DNA of 30,932 bases from NCBI GenBank assembly GCA_030832135.1, contig JAURJS010000113.1, positions 1-30,932 on the forward strand. Reading direction: 5' to 3'. Made by a program: the position numbers and the translations under genes. Shown here piece after piece: positions 1 to 8,696 of this stretch; the stretch's first letter is position 1, and each line of letters starts with the position of its first letter. The stretch is from Candidatus Planktophila sp. (GTDB lineage: Bacteria > Actinomycetota > Actinomycetes > Nanopelagicales > Nanopelagicaceae). Below the pieces are notes generated by a model that saw nothing but the letters and a program-made list of their open reading frames with translations, did no database searches and was not told where the DNA came from.

Positions 1-231
1 GAAGCGATGGTCACTGGTCCACAATCAATGCCAGTCTTTAGCGATAAGACACTTACACCAGAAGAGAAGCTATCGATTATTAAGTGGATCAAAGCTGCAG
101 AAGCTGAACCACAGCTCGGTGGAATCGCTCTTGGTCGCGTTGGACCTGTAACTGAAGGCCTTTTGGCATGGACTCTAGGAATCGGATTGCTCATTGGTGT
201 AGCAGTCTGGTTGGCGATGAAAGCGAGATAA
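1..231 (+). CDS. qcrC: Cytochrome bcc complex diheme cytochrome c subunit, C-terminal end (partial)
   Basis: This is the 3' end of a gene cut by the window start; the frame is open from base 1. The visible part holds the end of a cytochrome c fold (residues around GPQSMPVF and LTPEEKLSIIKWIK, where the Met is a plausible heme ligand) followed by one C-terminal membrane helix and a short basic tail. This matches the end of actinobacterial QcrC, a membrane-anchored diheme cytochrome c that takes electrons from the Rieske protein and passes them straight to cytochrome aa3 oxidase. The call rests on this tail plus qcrA and qcrB directly downstream. The CXXCH heme motifs lie outside the window. 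qcrA starts 5 bases after the stop. Confidence 0.88.
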   Translation, partial: EAMVTGPQSMPVFSDKTLTPEEKLSIIKWIKAAEAEPQLGGIALGRVGPVTEGLLAWTLGIGLLIGVAVWLAMKAR

Positions 232-236
232 GGTAA

Positions 237-1232
237 ATGTCTAACGAGATCGAAGCAATCAAAGATCCTGGGCTACCGGCTCACGTTCATCGTCGCGCAG
301 ATAACGATGAGAAGTATGCACGTCGCGCTGAGAACCAAGTAGCAATCCTCTTCTTACTCTCAGCTCTCGGAACGATTCTCCTTATCGTCTCTTACATCTT
401 CATACCAGATGACATCTTTGTCTTTATTCCGATTATGGGTGAGCAGAATATTCATCAGCTTCTCCTTGGACTTGGAATGGCGATAGCGCTCTTCTGCATC
501 GGCGCCGGTCTTATTCACTGGGCTAAGACACTTATGCCGGATGAAGAAGTTATTGCTGAGCGCCATGAGTTCCGATCAGATGATGAAGATCGCGCAGAGT
601 TTGTAAAAACTGTTAAGGCTGGAGCAGGTGCTGCTGGTCTTGGCCGTCGCCCTCTCATCAAGCGCACGCTAGGACTCGCACTCGGTCTCTCTGGTCTTAC
701 TCCCCTCCTTCTTCTTCGTGACTTAGGCCCTCTTCCAAAGGATGAGTTGAAGAAGACATCGTGGAAGGCAGGCACACGCCTGGTTACCGATCCAGGTGAT
801 CGTCCCATTAAGGCTTCTGACCTTGAGGTTGGAGCTGTTGCTCAGACACTTCCAGAGTTGCCTGCTGGGGAGCATCACCGCTCTCTCAACGACATCGCTA
901 AGGATGCAGTTCTCCTGATTCGTCTTCGTCCCGAAGATTTCAACCTCGATGATGAGCGTCTCTCCTGGACACATGAGGGCATCATCGCCTTCTCGAAGAT
1001 CTGTTCCCATATGGGTTGCGCAGTTGCGCTCTATGAGCAGCAGACAAAGCATCTGCTCTGCCCATGTCACCAATCAACATTCGATGTAACTCGCGCAGCA
1101 AAGGTCATCTTCGGTCCTGCTGCACGTCCACTACCGCAACTTGCGATCACAGTGGATGAAGAGGGTTACCTCGTAGCACAAGCACCATTTAACGAACCCG
1201 TCGGACCTAGCTTCTGGGAGCGCACATCATGA
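237..1232 (+). CDS. qcrA: Cytochrome bcc complex Rieske iron-sulfur subunit QcrA
   Basis: 331 residues. An N-terminal part with hydrophobic helices (about 35-57, 70-95 and 143-160) is followed by an extracytoplasmic Rieske domain. The two [2Fe-2S] ligand boxes are seen as CSHMGC (C256, H258, C261) and CPCH (C275, C277, H278). The extra N-terminal helices are typical of actinobacterial QcrA, as opposed to the single-helix Rieske proteins of proteobacteria. The protein oxidises menaquinol at the Qo site with QcrB and passes electrons to QcrC. It starts 5 bases after qcrC and its stop overlaps the qcrB start in ATGA, so the three genes form one operon. Familiar family, length and context; little doubt. 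Confidence 0.96.
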   Translation: MSNEIEAIKDPGLPAHVHRRADNDEKYARRAENQVAILFLLSALGTILLIVSYIFIPDDIFVFIPIMGEQNIHQLLLGLGMAIALFCIGAGLIHWAKTLMPDEEVIAERHEFRSDDEDRAEFVKTVKAGAGAAGLGRRPLIKRTLGLALGLSGLTPLLLLRDLGPLPKDELKKTSWKAGTRLVTDPGDRPIKASDLEVGAVAQTLPELPAGEHHRSLNDIAKDAVLLIRLRPEDFNLDDERLSWTHEGIIAFSKICSHMGCAVALYEQQTKHLLCPCHQSTFDVTRAAKVIFGPAARPLPQLAITVDEEGYLVAQAPFNEPVGPSFWERTS

Positions 1233-2818
1233 CAGCACGCGAAAGAATTGCAGGCAACGTAGCAGGTTATGTAGATGACCGTACAGGTGCAGCAAAGTGG
1301 ATGAAGAAGAACCTCACAAAGGTCTTCCCTGATCACTGGTCATTCCTCCTTGGTGAAATCTGCCTCTACTCATTTATCATCTTGCTTGCATCAGGAACCT
1401 TCCTCACATTCTGGTTCGATCCATCGATGAAGGAAGTTGTCTACGACGGCGCATACGCTCCACTTCAGGGCGTTGAGATGTCTGCCGCATATGCATCAGC
1501 TCTGGATATCTCATTTGAGGTCCGTGGCGGTCTCTTGATGCGTCAGATTCACCACTGGGCAGCGCTGATCTTTATGGTGGGAATTGTTGTCCACTTGCTC
1601 CGCGTCTACTTCACAGGCGCCTTCCGTAAGCCACGTGAATTTAACTGGATCATCGGAATTGGTCTCCTTACCCTCGGCATCGTCGAAGGCTTCCTCGGTT
1701 ACTCACTTCCTGATGACCTCCTCTCAGGAACTGGTATCCGCATCGCGGAGGCGATCATCCAAGCGATTCCGGTTGTAGGTTCATACCTTGCATTCTTCGC
1801 CTTCGGTGGAGCATTCCCAGGTGAGGCATTTATTCCGCGTATCTACACCGTACATATCCTCCTGCTTCCAGGAATTTTCCTCGCCTTGATCACTGTTCAC
1901 TTGATGCTCGTCTGGTACCAGAAGCACACACAGTTCCCAGGTCCTGGTCGCACAGAGAAGAACGTAGTTGGATACCCATTGATGCCTGTCTATATGGCAA
2001 AGGCGGGCGGATTCTTCTTTATCGTCTTCGGTGTCACAGCATTCCTCGGAGCTGTCGCATCTATCAACCCGATCTGGCTCTATGGTCCATACACCCCAGG
2101 GCAAATCTCAGCTGGCTCTCAACCCGATTGGTATATGGGTTGGCTTGATGGGCTAGTTCGCATGGCTCCCCCACTAGAGACTTACTTCTTCGGCTACACA
2201 ATCTCTTGGAATATTTTGATTCCAGGATTAATCTTGCCGGGAATCATGTTCACACTCCTTGCGCTCTATCCATTTATTGAATCATGGGCAACGGGAGATA
2301 AGCGTGAGCACCATCTCCTAGATCGTCCACGTAATGCGCCAAACCGCACGGCTATCGGTGCAATGGCTCTTACCTTCACATTGGTCTCATTGATCAACGG
2401 TGGTAACGACATCATTGCAACGACCTTCGATCTAACAATCAATCAGATGATGTGGTTCTCGCGCATTGGCGTGATCGTTCTTCCTCCGATTGCATTTGTA
2501 GTCACCAAGCGCATCTGCCTCTCATTGCAGCGCGCAGATCGTGAGCTTGTCTTGCATGGTCGTGAGACCGGCCGACTCGTTCGTCTGCCACACGGTGAGT
2601 TTGTGGAAATCCATGAGCCAATCTCAGCTGAGAAGGCATGGACTCTCACATCTCACGAACAGCTTGCACCACTCGAACTTCCTGAGTTCGACGAGGCAGG
2701 CGTTCGCCGTCCTAAGGCTCTCCTTAACAAGGTTCGTAACCGAATCTCACGCGCTAACGCTGTTGCAGTACCAAAGGCGACAGAGACAGAGCGTAAGGAG
2801 CTTGAGGGACATCACTAA
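1229..2818 (+). CDS. qcrB: Cytochrome bcc complex cytochrome b subunit QcrB
   Basis: 529 residues. The heme b ligand pairs are visible as H108 and H122 in one helix and H209 and H224 in the next pair, the latter spaced 15 residues apart. The Qo-site motif is PDWY (P299-Y302), the form usual for menaquinol-using actinobacterial enzymes in place of PEWY. About eight membrane helices are followed by a hydrophilic C-terminal tail of roughly 100 residues, also typical of Actinobacteria. QcrB oxidises menaquinol and drives proton translocation in the bcc-aa3 supercomplex. The start overlaps the qcrA stop by four bases (ATGA). It ends tail-to-tail with the EamA gene, 41 bases away. Confidence 0.96.
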   Translation: MTARERIAGNVAGYVDDRTGAAKWMKKNLTKVFPDHWSFLLGEICLYSFIILLASGTFLTFWFDPSMKEVVYDGAYAPLQGVEMSAAYASALDISFEVRGGLLMRQIHHWAALIFMVGIVVHLLRVYFTGAFRKPREFNWIIGIGLLTLGIVEGFLGYSLPDDLLSGTGIRIAEAIIQAIPVVGSYLAFFAFGGAFPGEAFIPRIYTVHILLLPGIFLALITVHLMLVWYQKHTQFPGPGRTEKNVVGYPLMPVYMAKAGGFFFIVFGVTAFLGAVASINPIWLYGPYTPGQISAGSQPDWYMGWLDGLVRMAPPLETYFFGYTISWNILIPGLILPGIMFTLLALYPFIESWATGDKREHHLLDRPRNAPNRTAIGAMALTFTLVSLINGGNDIIATTFDLTINQMMWFSRIGVIVLPPIAFVVTKRICLSLQRADRELVLHGRETGRLVRLPHGEFVEIHEPISAEKAWTLTSHEQLAPLELPEFDEAGVRRPKALLNKVRNRISRANAVAVPKATETERKELEGHH

Positions 2819-2823
2819 GAACA

Positions 2824-2874
2824 GTTAACACTTCTGAACCCTTCAAACGATTCAGATAGTTAACGCTTTTGAAC
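2824..2874. repeat. Imperfect 16-bp direct repeat in the qcrB/EamA convergent gap
   Basis: GTTAACACTTCTGAAC at 2824-2839 and GTTAACGCTTTTGAAC at 2859-2874 match at 14 of 16 positions and are 35 bases apart start to start. The second copy includes the stop codon of the minus-strand EamA gene. The second copy also begins a short inverted repeat, CGCTTT-TGAACT-AAAGCG (2864-2881), without a T-run. It could be a local duplication or part of a weak two-way terminator; no function is established. Confidence 0.4.
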
Positions 2875-3723
2875 TAAAGCGACCCCCAGCGCAGTCATTG
2901 CAATTCCGATGACAGCCTGGGGGTTTAGCTTCTCTCCAAATAAGATCAGCGCTTGAATGGCGGTCATAGGTGGCACGAGATAGAGAAGACTTGAGACCCT
3001 CGCAGCACTTCCTCGTGTGAGCATCCAGAGAAGCAAGAGGATGGCGATAATCGATGTGACAATCACTGCCCATGCCATTGCAAGAGTAGATTCTAAGTTC
3101 CACTCAAGATCTGTCTTGCCGGTCGCAAGCGAAATAGCGCCGAGAATTATTGCCGCTATAAGGAATTGATATGTGGTTCCCGCAAGCAAGGGAATAGAGC
3201 TGCCAAACTTCTTCTGCATCAAGGTCGCGCTGGTCGAGCCGCTTAGTCCTGCGATGAGAAGTAGAGGAGCAATCAGAGTCATCTCCCCCACTCGCGAGAA
3301 CGCTGGCGCGAGAACGAGGAAGACACCAGCTAGGCCTAGGAGTAAGCCGATGATCTGATTTCTCCGTAACGTCTCTCCCAATAGCCGAACCGCAATGAGA
3401 GAGACGAAGACCGGCTGCAAACTAGTAATCACCGAGGCAATACCGGCAGGCGAACCTTGTGCAATCGCCTCCCATACTCCCCCGAGATAGATTGCATGGA
3501 GTGCCACGCCTATCAGCAATGAAGAGAAGAACTCCCTGCGAGTTAGCTTCAAGGACTGCTTCATCGCCTTGGTGATGAGCGCGAGAATCGCTGCTGCTAT
3601 GAAGAGGCGGATTGAGAGAAAGTAGAGGACATCTGAACTCTTAAATGCATATTTAGCAACGACAAATCCTGAACTCCAGATAATGACAAAGATCCCAGGC
3701 GCATAGCGCTCTAGGATCTTCAT
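2860..3723 (-). CDS. EamA/DMT-family membrane transporter (RhaT/YdcZ-like)
   Basis: 287 residues, almost wholly hydrophobic, with about ten predicted membrane helices arranged as two EamA repeats (about 1-135 and 145-285). The short N-terminus leads straight into a helix with the pattern PGIFVIIWSSGFVVAKYA, which is typical of drug/metabolite exporters. Substrates in this superfamily include amino acids, nucleotides and drugs and cannot be told from sequence. The gene starts 18 bases after the ctaF stop on the same strand, so it is likely the last gene of the ctaC-ctaD-ctaF transcript, though it is not a known part of the oxidase. Confidence 0.88.
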   Translation of the reverse strand: MKILERYAPGIFVIIWSSGFVVAKYAFKSSDVLYFLSIRLFIAAAILALITKAMKQSLKLTRREFFSSLLIGVALHAIYLGGVWEAIAQGSPAGIASVITSLQPVFVSLIAVRLLGETLRRNQIIGLLLGLAGVFLVLAPAFSRVGEMTLIAPLLLIAGLSGSTSATLMQKKFGSSIPLLAGTTYQFLIAAIILGAISLATGKTDLEWNLESTLAMAWAVIVTSIIAILLLLWMLTRGSAARVSSLLYLVPPMTAIQALILFGEKLNPQAVIGIAMTALGVALVQKR

Positions 3724-3741
3724 CAGAATGCGGGTACTTAC

Positions 3742-4143
3742 TTAGTGTGATTCAGGAAGTGGCTTCTCGTATTCAGATACGAAGCCAACGATGCTGACAA
3801 TCAGGGCGACTAGTGAAATCAGTGTGAGCCACCAGCCGATAACAAGGCCTAGCGCCATTGCCGATGCGCTGACAGCAACCGGAAGTGGCCACCATGAGTG
3901 CGGGCTATAGAAACCAAGTTCTCCAGCATCATCTGCAATCTCACCTTCAAGATCATCAGATGGAATATCGAAGCCGATGCGCTTCTGGGTGAACCAGATA
4001 TAGAAGCCAACCATGCCGGCGAGGCAGGCAGCCAGAATCATTCCGGTTATGCCAACAGCTTCGCCACCCACGTAGTAATAGATGACAGCCATAATCGCGT
4101 AGAAGACTGCAAGACCTGCGAAGAGTTTCCAATTTGCCTTCAT
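3742..4143 (-). CDS. ctaF: Cytochrome aa3 oxidase subunit IV, actinobacterial type
   Basis: 133 residues with four hydrophobic segments. The central signature GELGFYSPHSWWP is shared with mycobacterial CtaF (about 139 residues). The frame stays open 50 codons upstream into ctaD, but the ATG at 4143 gives the family length. An AGAAGG-like ribosome site also lies inside the end of ctaD, about 10 bases before it. CtaF is a small integral subunit of the aa3 oxidase peculiar to Actinobacteria. It starts 4 bases after the ctaD stop, which supports co-translation. Confidence 0.92.
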   Translation of the reverse strand: MKANWKLFAGLAVFYAIMAVIYYYVGGEAVGITGMILAACLAGMVGFYIWFTQKRIGFDIPSDDLEGEIADDAGELGFYSPHSWWPLPVAVSASAMALGLVIGWWLTLISLVALIVSIVGFVSEYEKPLPESH

Positions 4144-4147
4144 GTAA

Positions 4148-5809
4148 TTAGTGACCTTCTGTCTTGATGTGTGGGTGGTGGAGATCAAATGCTGGACGCT
4201 CTGAACGGATACGTGGCATTGATGTGAAGTTGTGGCGTGGTGGTGGACAGCTTGTCGCCCACTCAAGGGATGAGCCATAACCCCATGGATCATCGCAATT
4301 AACCATTGGGTTCTTACGAGTGATCCAGACGTTGATAAAGAATGGAATCATCGAAAGGGCCAGAAGCGCGGAGCCGAATGTTGAAATCATATTCATTCCT
4401 GTAAAGCCATCTGATGCAAGGTAATCGGCATAACGGCGAGGGAAGCCCTTGATGCCGAGCCAGTGCTGGATGAGGAATGTTGTGTGGAAGCCGAAGAAGA
4501 GAGTCCAGAAGTGGATCTTTCCAAGGCGCTCATTGAGCATGCGACCGGTGAACTTAGGCCACCAGAAGTAGAAGCCTGCGAACATCGCAAAGACCACTGT
4601 TCCGAAGAGAACGTAGTGGAAGTGCGCTACAACGAAGTAGCTGGCAGAGACTGCAAAGTCGAGTGGTGGTGAGGCGAGGATGATTCCGGTGATGCCACCG
4701 AAGAGGAATGTCACGAGGAAGCCCATTACCCAGAGCATTGGTGTCTCAAATGAGACATTGCCTCGCCACATTGTTCCGATCCAGTTAAAGAACTTCACAC
4801 CAGTAGGAACACCGATAAGGAAGGTCATAAAGGAGAAGAACGGTAATAGCACCTGTCCAGTTGCGAACATGTGGTGCGCCCATACCGCAACTGAAAGTGC
4901 TGCGATTGCAATAGTTGCTGCAATCAAACCTTTATAACCAAAGATTGGCTTACGGCTAAAGACCGGCAAGATCTCAGTTGCAATACCGAAGAACGGTAAC
5001 GCGAGGATATAAACCTCGGGGTGGCCGAAGAACCAGAAGAGGTGCTGCCAGAGCATCGCACCACCGTTGGCCGGATCGAAGATGTGAGTTCCAAAGAGGC
5101 GGTCTGATTCAAGTCCCAAGAGCGCTGCCGCAAGTGGTGGGAAGGCAAGGAGAATCAAGATTGATGTCAGCAAGGTGTTCCAGCTAAAGATTGACATACG
5201 GAACATCGTCATACCTGGCGCACGCATGGTGAAGATTGTCGTGATGAAGTTAACGCCACCGAGGATTGTTCCAAGACCAGAGACTGTTAATCCGATAACC
5301 CAAAGGTCTCCACCGATACCTGGTGAATATGTTGAGTTAGCAAGTGGTGCATATGCAGTCCAACCAAAGGATGCCGCTCCACCTGGAGTGAGGAAGCCTG
5401 CAACGGTCATCAATGAACCGAAGAAGTAGAGCCAGAAAGAGAGCATGTTAAGACGTGGGAAGGCAACGTCTGCTGCGCCAATTTGCAGCGGCATGATGAC
5501 ATTTGCAAAACCAACAAAGAGTGAGGTTGAGAAGAGCAAGAGCATGATCGTTCCATGCATTGTGAAGATCTGGTTGTACTGCTCATTACTCATAAATTGC
5601 ATACCTGGGCGGGTGAGCTCTGCACGCAGGAAGAGTGCCAAGATTCCACCTACGAGGAACCATGCAAAAGATGTTGCGAGGTAGAGATAACCGATGCGCT
5701 TATGGTCTGTTGAGGTAATTGTCTTTACAAACTGAGTTCCCCAAGAGTCCTTGCGCTCAACACCCTTGCGAGGTGCAGTTGCAGCAGGAGCTTCAGCAAA
5801 TGTAGTCAT
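4148..5809 (-). CDS. ctaD: Cytochrome c oxidase subunit I (heme-copper oxidase, A1 type)
   Basis: 553 residues, about twelve helices. The full set of metal ligands is seen: H85 and H398 (heme a), H396 (heme a3), H263, H312 and H313 (CuB), with Y267 of HPEVY as the cross-linked tyrosine. D-channel residue D114, K-channel residue K339 and gating E265 are present, so this is a proton-pumping A1-type enzyme. It reduces oxygen to water with electrons arriving through CuA of CtaC. The ATG overlaps the ctaC stop by one base (TAATG). The hydrophilic N-terminus is somewhat longer than in proteobacteria, as is normal in Actinobacteria. Confidence 0.97.
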   Translation of the reverse strand: MTTFAEAPAATAPRKGVERKDSWGTQFVKTITSTDHKRIGYLYLATSFAWFLVGGILALFLRAELTRPGMQFMSNEQYNQIFTMHGTIMLLLFSTSLFVGFANVIMPLQIGAADVAFPRLNMLSFWLYFFGSLMTVAGFLTPGGAASFGWTAYAPLANSTYSPGIGGDLWVIGLTVSGLGTILGGVNFITTIFTMRAPGMTMFRMSIFSWNTLLTSILILLAFPPLAAALLGLESDRLFGTHIFDPANGGAMLWQHLFWFFGHPEVYILALPFFGIATEILPVFSRKPIFGYKGLIAATIAIAALSVAVWAHHMFATGQVLLPFFSFMTFLIGVPTGVKFFNWIGTMWRGNVSFETPMLWVMGFLVTFLFGGITGIILASPPLDFAVSASYFVVAHFHYVLFGTVVFAMFAGFYFWWPKFTGRMLNERLGKIHFWTLFFGFHTTFLIQHWLGIKGFPRRYADYLASDGFTGMNMISTFGSALLALSMIPFFINVWITRKNPMVNCDDPWGYGSSLEWATSCPPPRHNFTSMPRIRSERPAFDLHHPHIKTEGH

Positions 5810-6573
5810 TATGCGCTCGCCTTCAATGTGTTGAGGTAATTCTGATACTGCTCAGGTGTCACAACCTTGACCTTAAAGATCATCTGGGTGTGATTACGTC
5901 CGCAGAGAATGTTGCATCGACCTGGGTATGTGCCGAGTTTATTTGCAGTGAATTGAAGATGGTTGGTGCGATCTGGAAGGTTCTGCATCTGAATCATAAA
6001 TGCTGGAATCCAGAAACCATGAACAACATCGTTTGATGTGATGGTGAAGCGAACGCTCTCTCCCTGAGGAAGGTAGAGCGTTGGTGGATTCTCTGGAGTT
6101 CCTGTGACAACTGCATCTTTACCCGCTTCTGGGTAGCCAAACTGCCATGACCACTGAATTCCTTCAACGGTAATTTCATGTTGAGCAGGAGTCTTTGGAG
6201 AGACAATTTCAGATTCTTTAATTGCGGTGAAGTAGAAGAGAACTGCAACGATAATGAAAGGAATAACTGTGTAGAGAATCTCAACTGGAATGTTGTACTG
6301 AGTCTGCTTTGGGAACTCGCCCTTCTTGGCATCGTTCTTACGATGGAAGATCGCGGGCCAGATAATCAAGATGAAGGTAAAGACTCCAACAACTGCAGCT
6401 GTGATCCATGCGCCCTGCCAGAGAGAGAGCGAAATATCGTTCACGCTTGTTACATTCTTGGGATAACCCATACCTGAAATATCTTCGGACTTGAGTGAGC
6501 ATCCGCTGAGGAAGGCGGTCGCAAGGAATGCTCCAAGGAGGCCGGCCAGGGTGCGCTTTTTAGGTGCAGACAT
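5809..6573 (-). CDS. ctaC: Cytochrome c oxidase subunit II (CuA subunit), lipoprotein
   Basis: 254 residues from the ATG at 6573, chosen because it begins a clean lipoprotein signal (KKR, hydrophobic core, lipobox LSGC with C25) and because a TATCCT box lies 7 bases upstream. Two helices (about 52-76 and 95-117) precede a cupredoxin domain. CuA ligands are visible as H185, C220, C224, H228 and M231 in [12 protein letters not shown]. The usual Glu between the cysteines (C-x-E-x-C) is Ile222 here; in well-studied oxidases that Glu gives a backbone carbonyl to CuA and a side chain to the Mg/Mn site. The protein accepts electrons from cytochrome c (here QcrC). It is the first gene of ctaC-ctaD-ctaF. 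Confidence 0.96.
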   Translation of the reverse strand: MSAPKKRTLAGLLGAFLATAFLSGCSLKSEDISGMGYPKNVTSVNDISLSLWQGAWITAAVVGVFTFILIIWPAIFHRKNDAKKGEFPKQTQYNIPVEILYTVIPFIIVAVLFYFTAIKESEIVSPKTPAQHEITVEGIQWSWQFGYPEAGKDAVVTGTPENPPTLYLPQGESVRFTITSNDVVHGFWIPAFMIQMQNLPDRTNHLQFTANKLGTYPGRCNILCGRNHTQMIFKVKVVTPEQYQNYLNTLKASA

Positions 6574-6580
6574 AGAGCTA

Positions 6581-6586
6581 AGGATA
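6581..6586 (-). promoter_or_regulatory. Probable -10 box of ctaC, leaderless
   Basis: TATCCT on the minus strand ends 7 bases before the ctaC ATG, with no Shine-Dalgarno sequence between. In Actinobacteria this spacing marks transcription starting at the start codon. No clear -35 box is seen. Confidence 0.55.
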
Positions 6587-6619
6587 GTGGCGCGAACGCA
6601 TAGGTGGCGCTGTAAGAGG

Positions 6620-6625
6620 TATCGT
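6620..6625 (+). promoter_or_regulatory. Probable -10 box of the cysteine desulfurase-like gene, leaderless
   Basis: TATCGT lies 7 bases before the GTG at 6633. This supports that GTG as the start and a leaderless transcript. It is 33 bases from the ctaC -10 box on the other strand, so the two divergent promoters share a 59-base gap. Confidence 0.5.
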
Positions 6626-6632
6626 TCCATGG

Positions 6633-7691
6633 GTGGCTCACCTCACAGATAACTTCACCTCCGAGACTGCGCTCTCCCCTGCCGTCCGAGAGGCGATCTC
6701 TGCCTCCTTTGAACAAGGGTGGGCCGACCCGAAGAAGCAGTCTCAAGCCTCTTCCAAAGCCGCCATCCTCCTCGATGGTGCTAAATCAGAGATTGCAGCC
6801 CACCTCCATACAACCCCGGACCACCTTGAGGTCATAGGTGAGCCCGCGCTCCTTCATTACATCGCCCTCCACGGATTTATCACATCAGCTTCAACTCTCT
6901 ACACCTCAACGGTTGATGTGGGCAAAATCAGAGCAGTCGCCCGCCCCCTCTCCGATGAGAGCAAGGTGATTGGAGTCGATGAAGAAGGCCTGCTCCTAAC
7001 CGCCGGTGTTAAATTTGAGAAGAACTCCATCCTCTCGCTTCAGGCAACCAATGGTGAGAGTGGTGCGACCCAAGATCTAGATTGCTACAGAGATATGGCA
7101 TACAAGGTCGTTGTGGATGGAACGCGCTCGCTACCCAACCGAGATCTCGCCACCGGCTTTTCGGCAACAACCTTCGATGCAACATCGTGGTCTGGTCCCC
7201 AAGGAATTGGCTTTATCAATATCAGCGATGCGAAGAGCTTCAAATATCCACTCCCTCATATCGCTCCGATTCGCGTCCCCGGCTCATACTCACTGCCGCT
7301 GCTGATTGGAAGTGCGATAGCGCTGGCTGAATTTAAGAATGAGATTGAGAATCTCATTTCGCTTCGAAAAAATCTAGTTGGCGCACTTAGCGCCATTGAA
7401 GGTCTCACAGTTTTGGCTCCCAATTCAGGAGCTGATTCACGTTACTTATCCATCATTGTTGAAGAAGTTTCGTCAGAAGAAGTTCTGCGTTCTTTATTGA
7501 AGGAGAATCTAGCTATCGATGCTGGCTCTGCCTGCTCTCCCGAAGATCTCACTCCGAGCCACGTCATTGCATCGATGGGCTTTCCAACAACTGGCCATCT
7601 TCGCTTTACTCTCCACCCACATCACACAGCAAGTGATATCGAGCGTGCTGCATCTACCTTGAAAACGGTGCTCACAAAATTACGCAGCTAG
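6633..7691 (+). CDS. Cysteine desulfurase-like protein lacking the PLP lysine
   Basis: 352 residues with the aminotransferase class V (NifS/IscS) fold. The GTG start is chosen from the family N-terminus (LSPAVREA) and a -10 box 7 bases upstream. Conserved parts include the PLP-ring Asp motif (VDGTRSLP), the GPxGIGF stretch and the substrate-cysteine loop GSACSPEDLTPSHV. In place of the SAHK motif, where Lys binds PLP, the sequence reads FDATSWSGPQGIG: F181-G191, with Thr184 and Ser185 where His and Lys are expected. The His that stacks on PLP (usually in TSxxEH) is also not apparent, and the DxxQ Gln is Arg. The reading frame is intact and full length, so this is not a simple pseudogene. Either it is a PLP-free paralogue or it has another role. 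Desulfurase activity is doubtful. Confidence 0.82.
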   Translation: MAHLTDNFTSETALSPAVREAISASFEQGWADPKKQSQASSKAAILLDGAKSEIAAHLHTTPDHLEVIGEPALLHYIALHGFITSASTLYTSTVDVGKIRAVARPLSDESKVIGVDEEGLLLTAGVKFEKNSILSLQATNGESGATQDLDCYRDMAYKVVVDGTRSLPNRDLATGFSATTFDATSWSGPQGIGFINISDAKSFKYPLPHIAPIRVPGSYSLPLLIGSAIALAEFKNEIENLISLRKNLVGALSAIEGLTVLAPNSGADSRYLSIIVEEVSSEEVLRSLLKENLAIDAGSACSPEDLTPSHVIASMGFPTTGHLRFTLHPHHTASDIERAASTLKTVLTKLRS

Positions 7692-8657
7692 ATGCGCAGC
7701 TACCTCATCTGCTGCAGCTTGGCCATAGGCATCTGAAAAGCGCGCAACAAACTCGCTCTTGGTGAAGCGATATTCCTGCGTTCCCATAGTTTCAATCACA
7801 TAGGTCGCAACCATTGAACCAAGCTGTGCACAGCGCTCATGGCTAAGTCCCCAGGAAAGACCGGCGACAAAACCAGAACGGAAAGAGTCTCCAACGCCGG
7901 TGGGATCGACCTTCGCCTTCTCCTTAGCGCAGGTCACCTTAATAAATTCACCATTAATACTCTCAACTCGAGCTCCCGCAGATCCTTGGGTGATCACGCG
8001 GTACTTCACCTTCTGCAAAATCTCTTGATCGCTCCAACCAGTCTTCTGTATCGCGAGTGCGAGCTCATACTCATTCATAAAGAGGTAGGTTGCGCCTTCA
8101 ATTAATTTACGAATCTGTTCACCTGACATACGAGCCATCTGCTGTGATGGATCTGCGGCCACTGCAATTCCATTTTCAAGGGCTACCTCAGTATGGCGAA
8201 GCATCGCCTCTGGATCATCGGGTGAAATTACCAAGAGGTCGAAGCGACCGGTCTTATCCATAATCGGCTTGAGTTCAATATTGCGCGCCTCAGACATTGC
8301 ACCTGGGAAGAATGAGGCGATCTGGTTGAGTTCGGTATCTGTCGTTACGGTGAAGTGCGCCGTGTACTGCTCTTGTGAGATTAATACATGTGATGTGTCG
8401 ACTCCATGGCGCGAAAGCCAAGCATCGTAATCTGCCCAATCCTTACCGACTGCGGCGATGAGGATGGGATTGAGTCCAAGGTTGGCCATACCGAATGCAA
8501 TATTTGCAGCGCATCCTCCGCGACGGACTTCAAGGCCATCGACTAAGAAGGAGAGTGAAACTTTCTCAAGAGATCCTGCAACAAGAGAATCGGTGAACTT
8601 TCCTGGAAAGGTCATTAAATGATCAAGACCAACTGAACCTGCAACGCCAATTCTCAT
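7680..8657 (-). CDS. adoK: PfkB-family kinase, adenosine kinase AdoK-like
   Basis: 325 residues, the same length class as mycobacterial AdoK (Rv2202c, 324), which it resembles along its whole length (DHLMTFPGKF, KVSLSFLVD, ASFFPGAMSEARNI, AADPSQQMARMSGE, as recalled). The N-terminal GG motif (RRGGCAAN, about 46-52) and the C-terminal anion hole with the catalytic base, DPTGVGDSF (D251-F259, base D257), are intact. AdoK phosphorylates adenosine to AMP with ATP; a sugar kinase role cannot be excluded from sequence. The gene lies 39 bases after erpA on the same strand, so co-transcription is likely. Its end overlaps the convergent cysteine desulfurase-like gene by 12 bases. Confidence 0.87.
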   Translation of the reverse strand: MRIGVAGSVGLDHLMTFPGKFTDSLVAGSLEKVSLSFLVDGLEVRRGGCAANIAFGMANLGLNPILIAAVGKDWADYDAWLSRHGVDTSHVLISQEQYTAHFTVTTDTELNQIASFFPGAMSEARNIELKPIMDKTGRFDLLVISPDDPEAMLRHTEVALENGIAVAADPSQQMARMSGEQIRKLIEGATYLFMNEYELALAIQKTGWSDQEILQKVKYRVITQGSAGARVESINGEFIKVTCAKEKAKVDPTGVGDSFRSGFVAGLSWGLSHERCAQLGSMVATYVIETMGTQEYRFTKSEFVARFSDAYGQAAADEVAAHLAA

Positions 8658-8696
8658 GGGTGGATTTAACTACAGCTCTACTTGAAAAGTTGCTTA

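Noticed and set aside
2864..2881. Inverted repeat CGCTTT-TGAACT-AAAGCG as a qcrB terminator
   Set aside because: The stem is only 6 bp, has no T-run on the plus strand and lies within the EamA coding end; kept only as part of the repeat entry.
4144..4293. A 50-codon N-terminal extension of ctaF reaching into ctaD
   Set aside because: It is a His-rich shadow of the ctaD 3' end; CtaF family length and the upstream AGAAGG favour the ATG at 4143.
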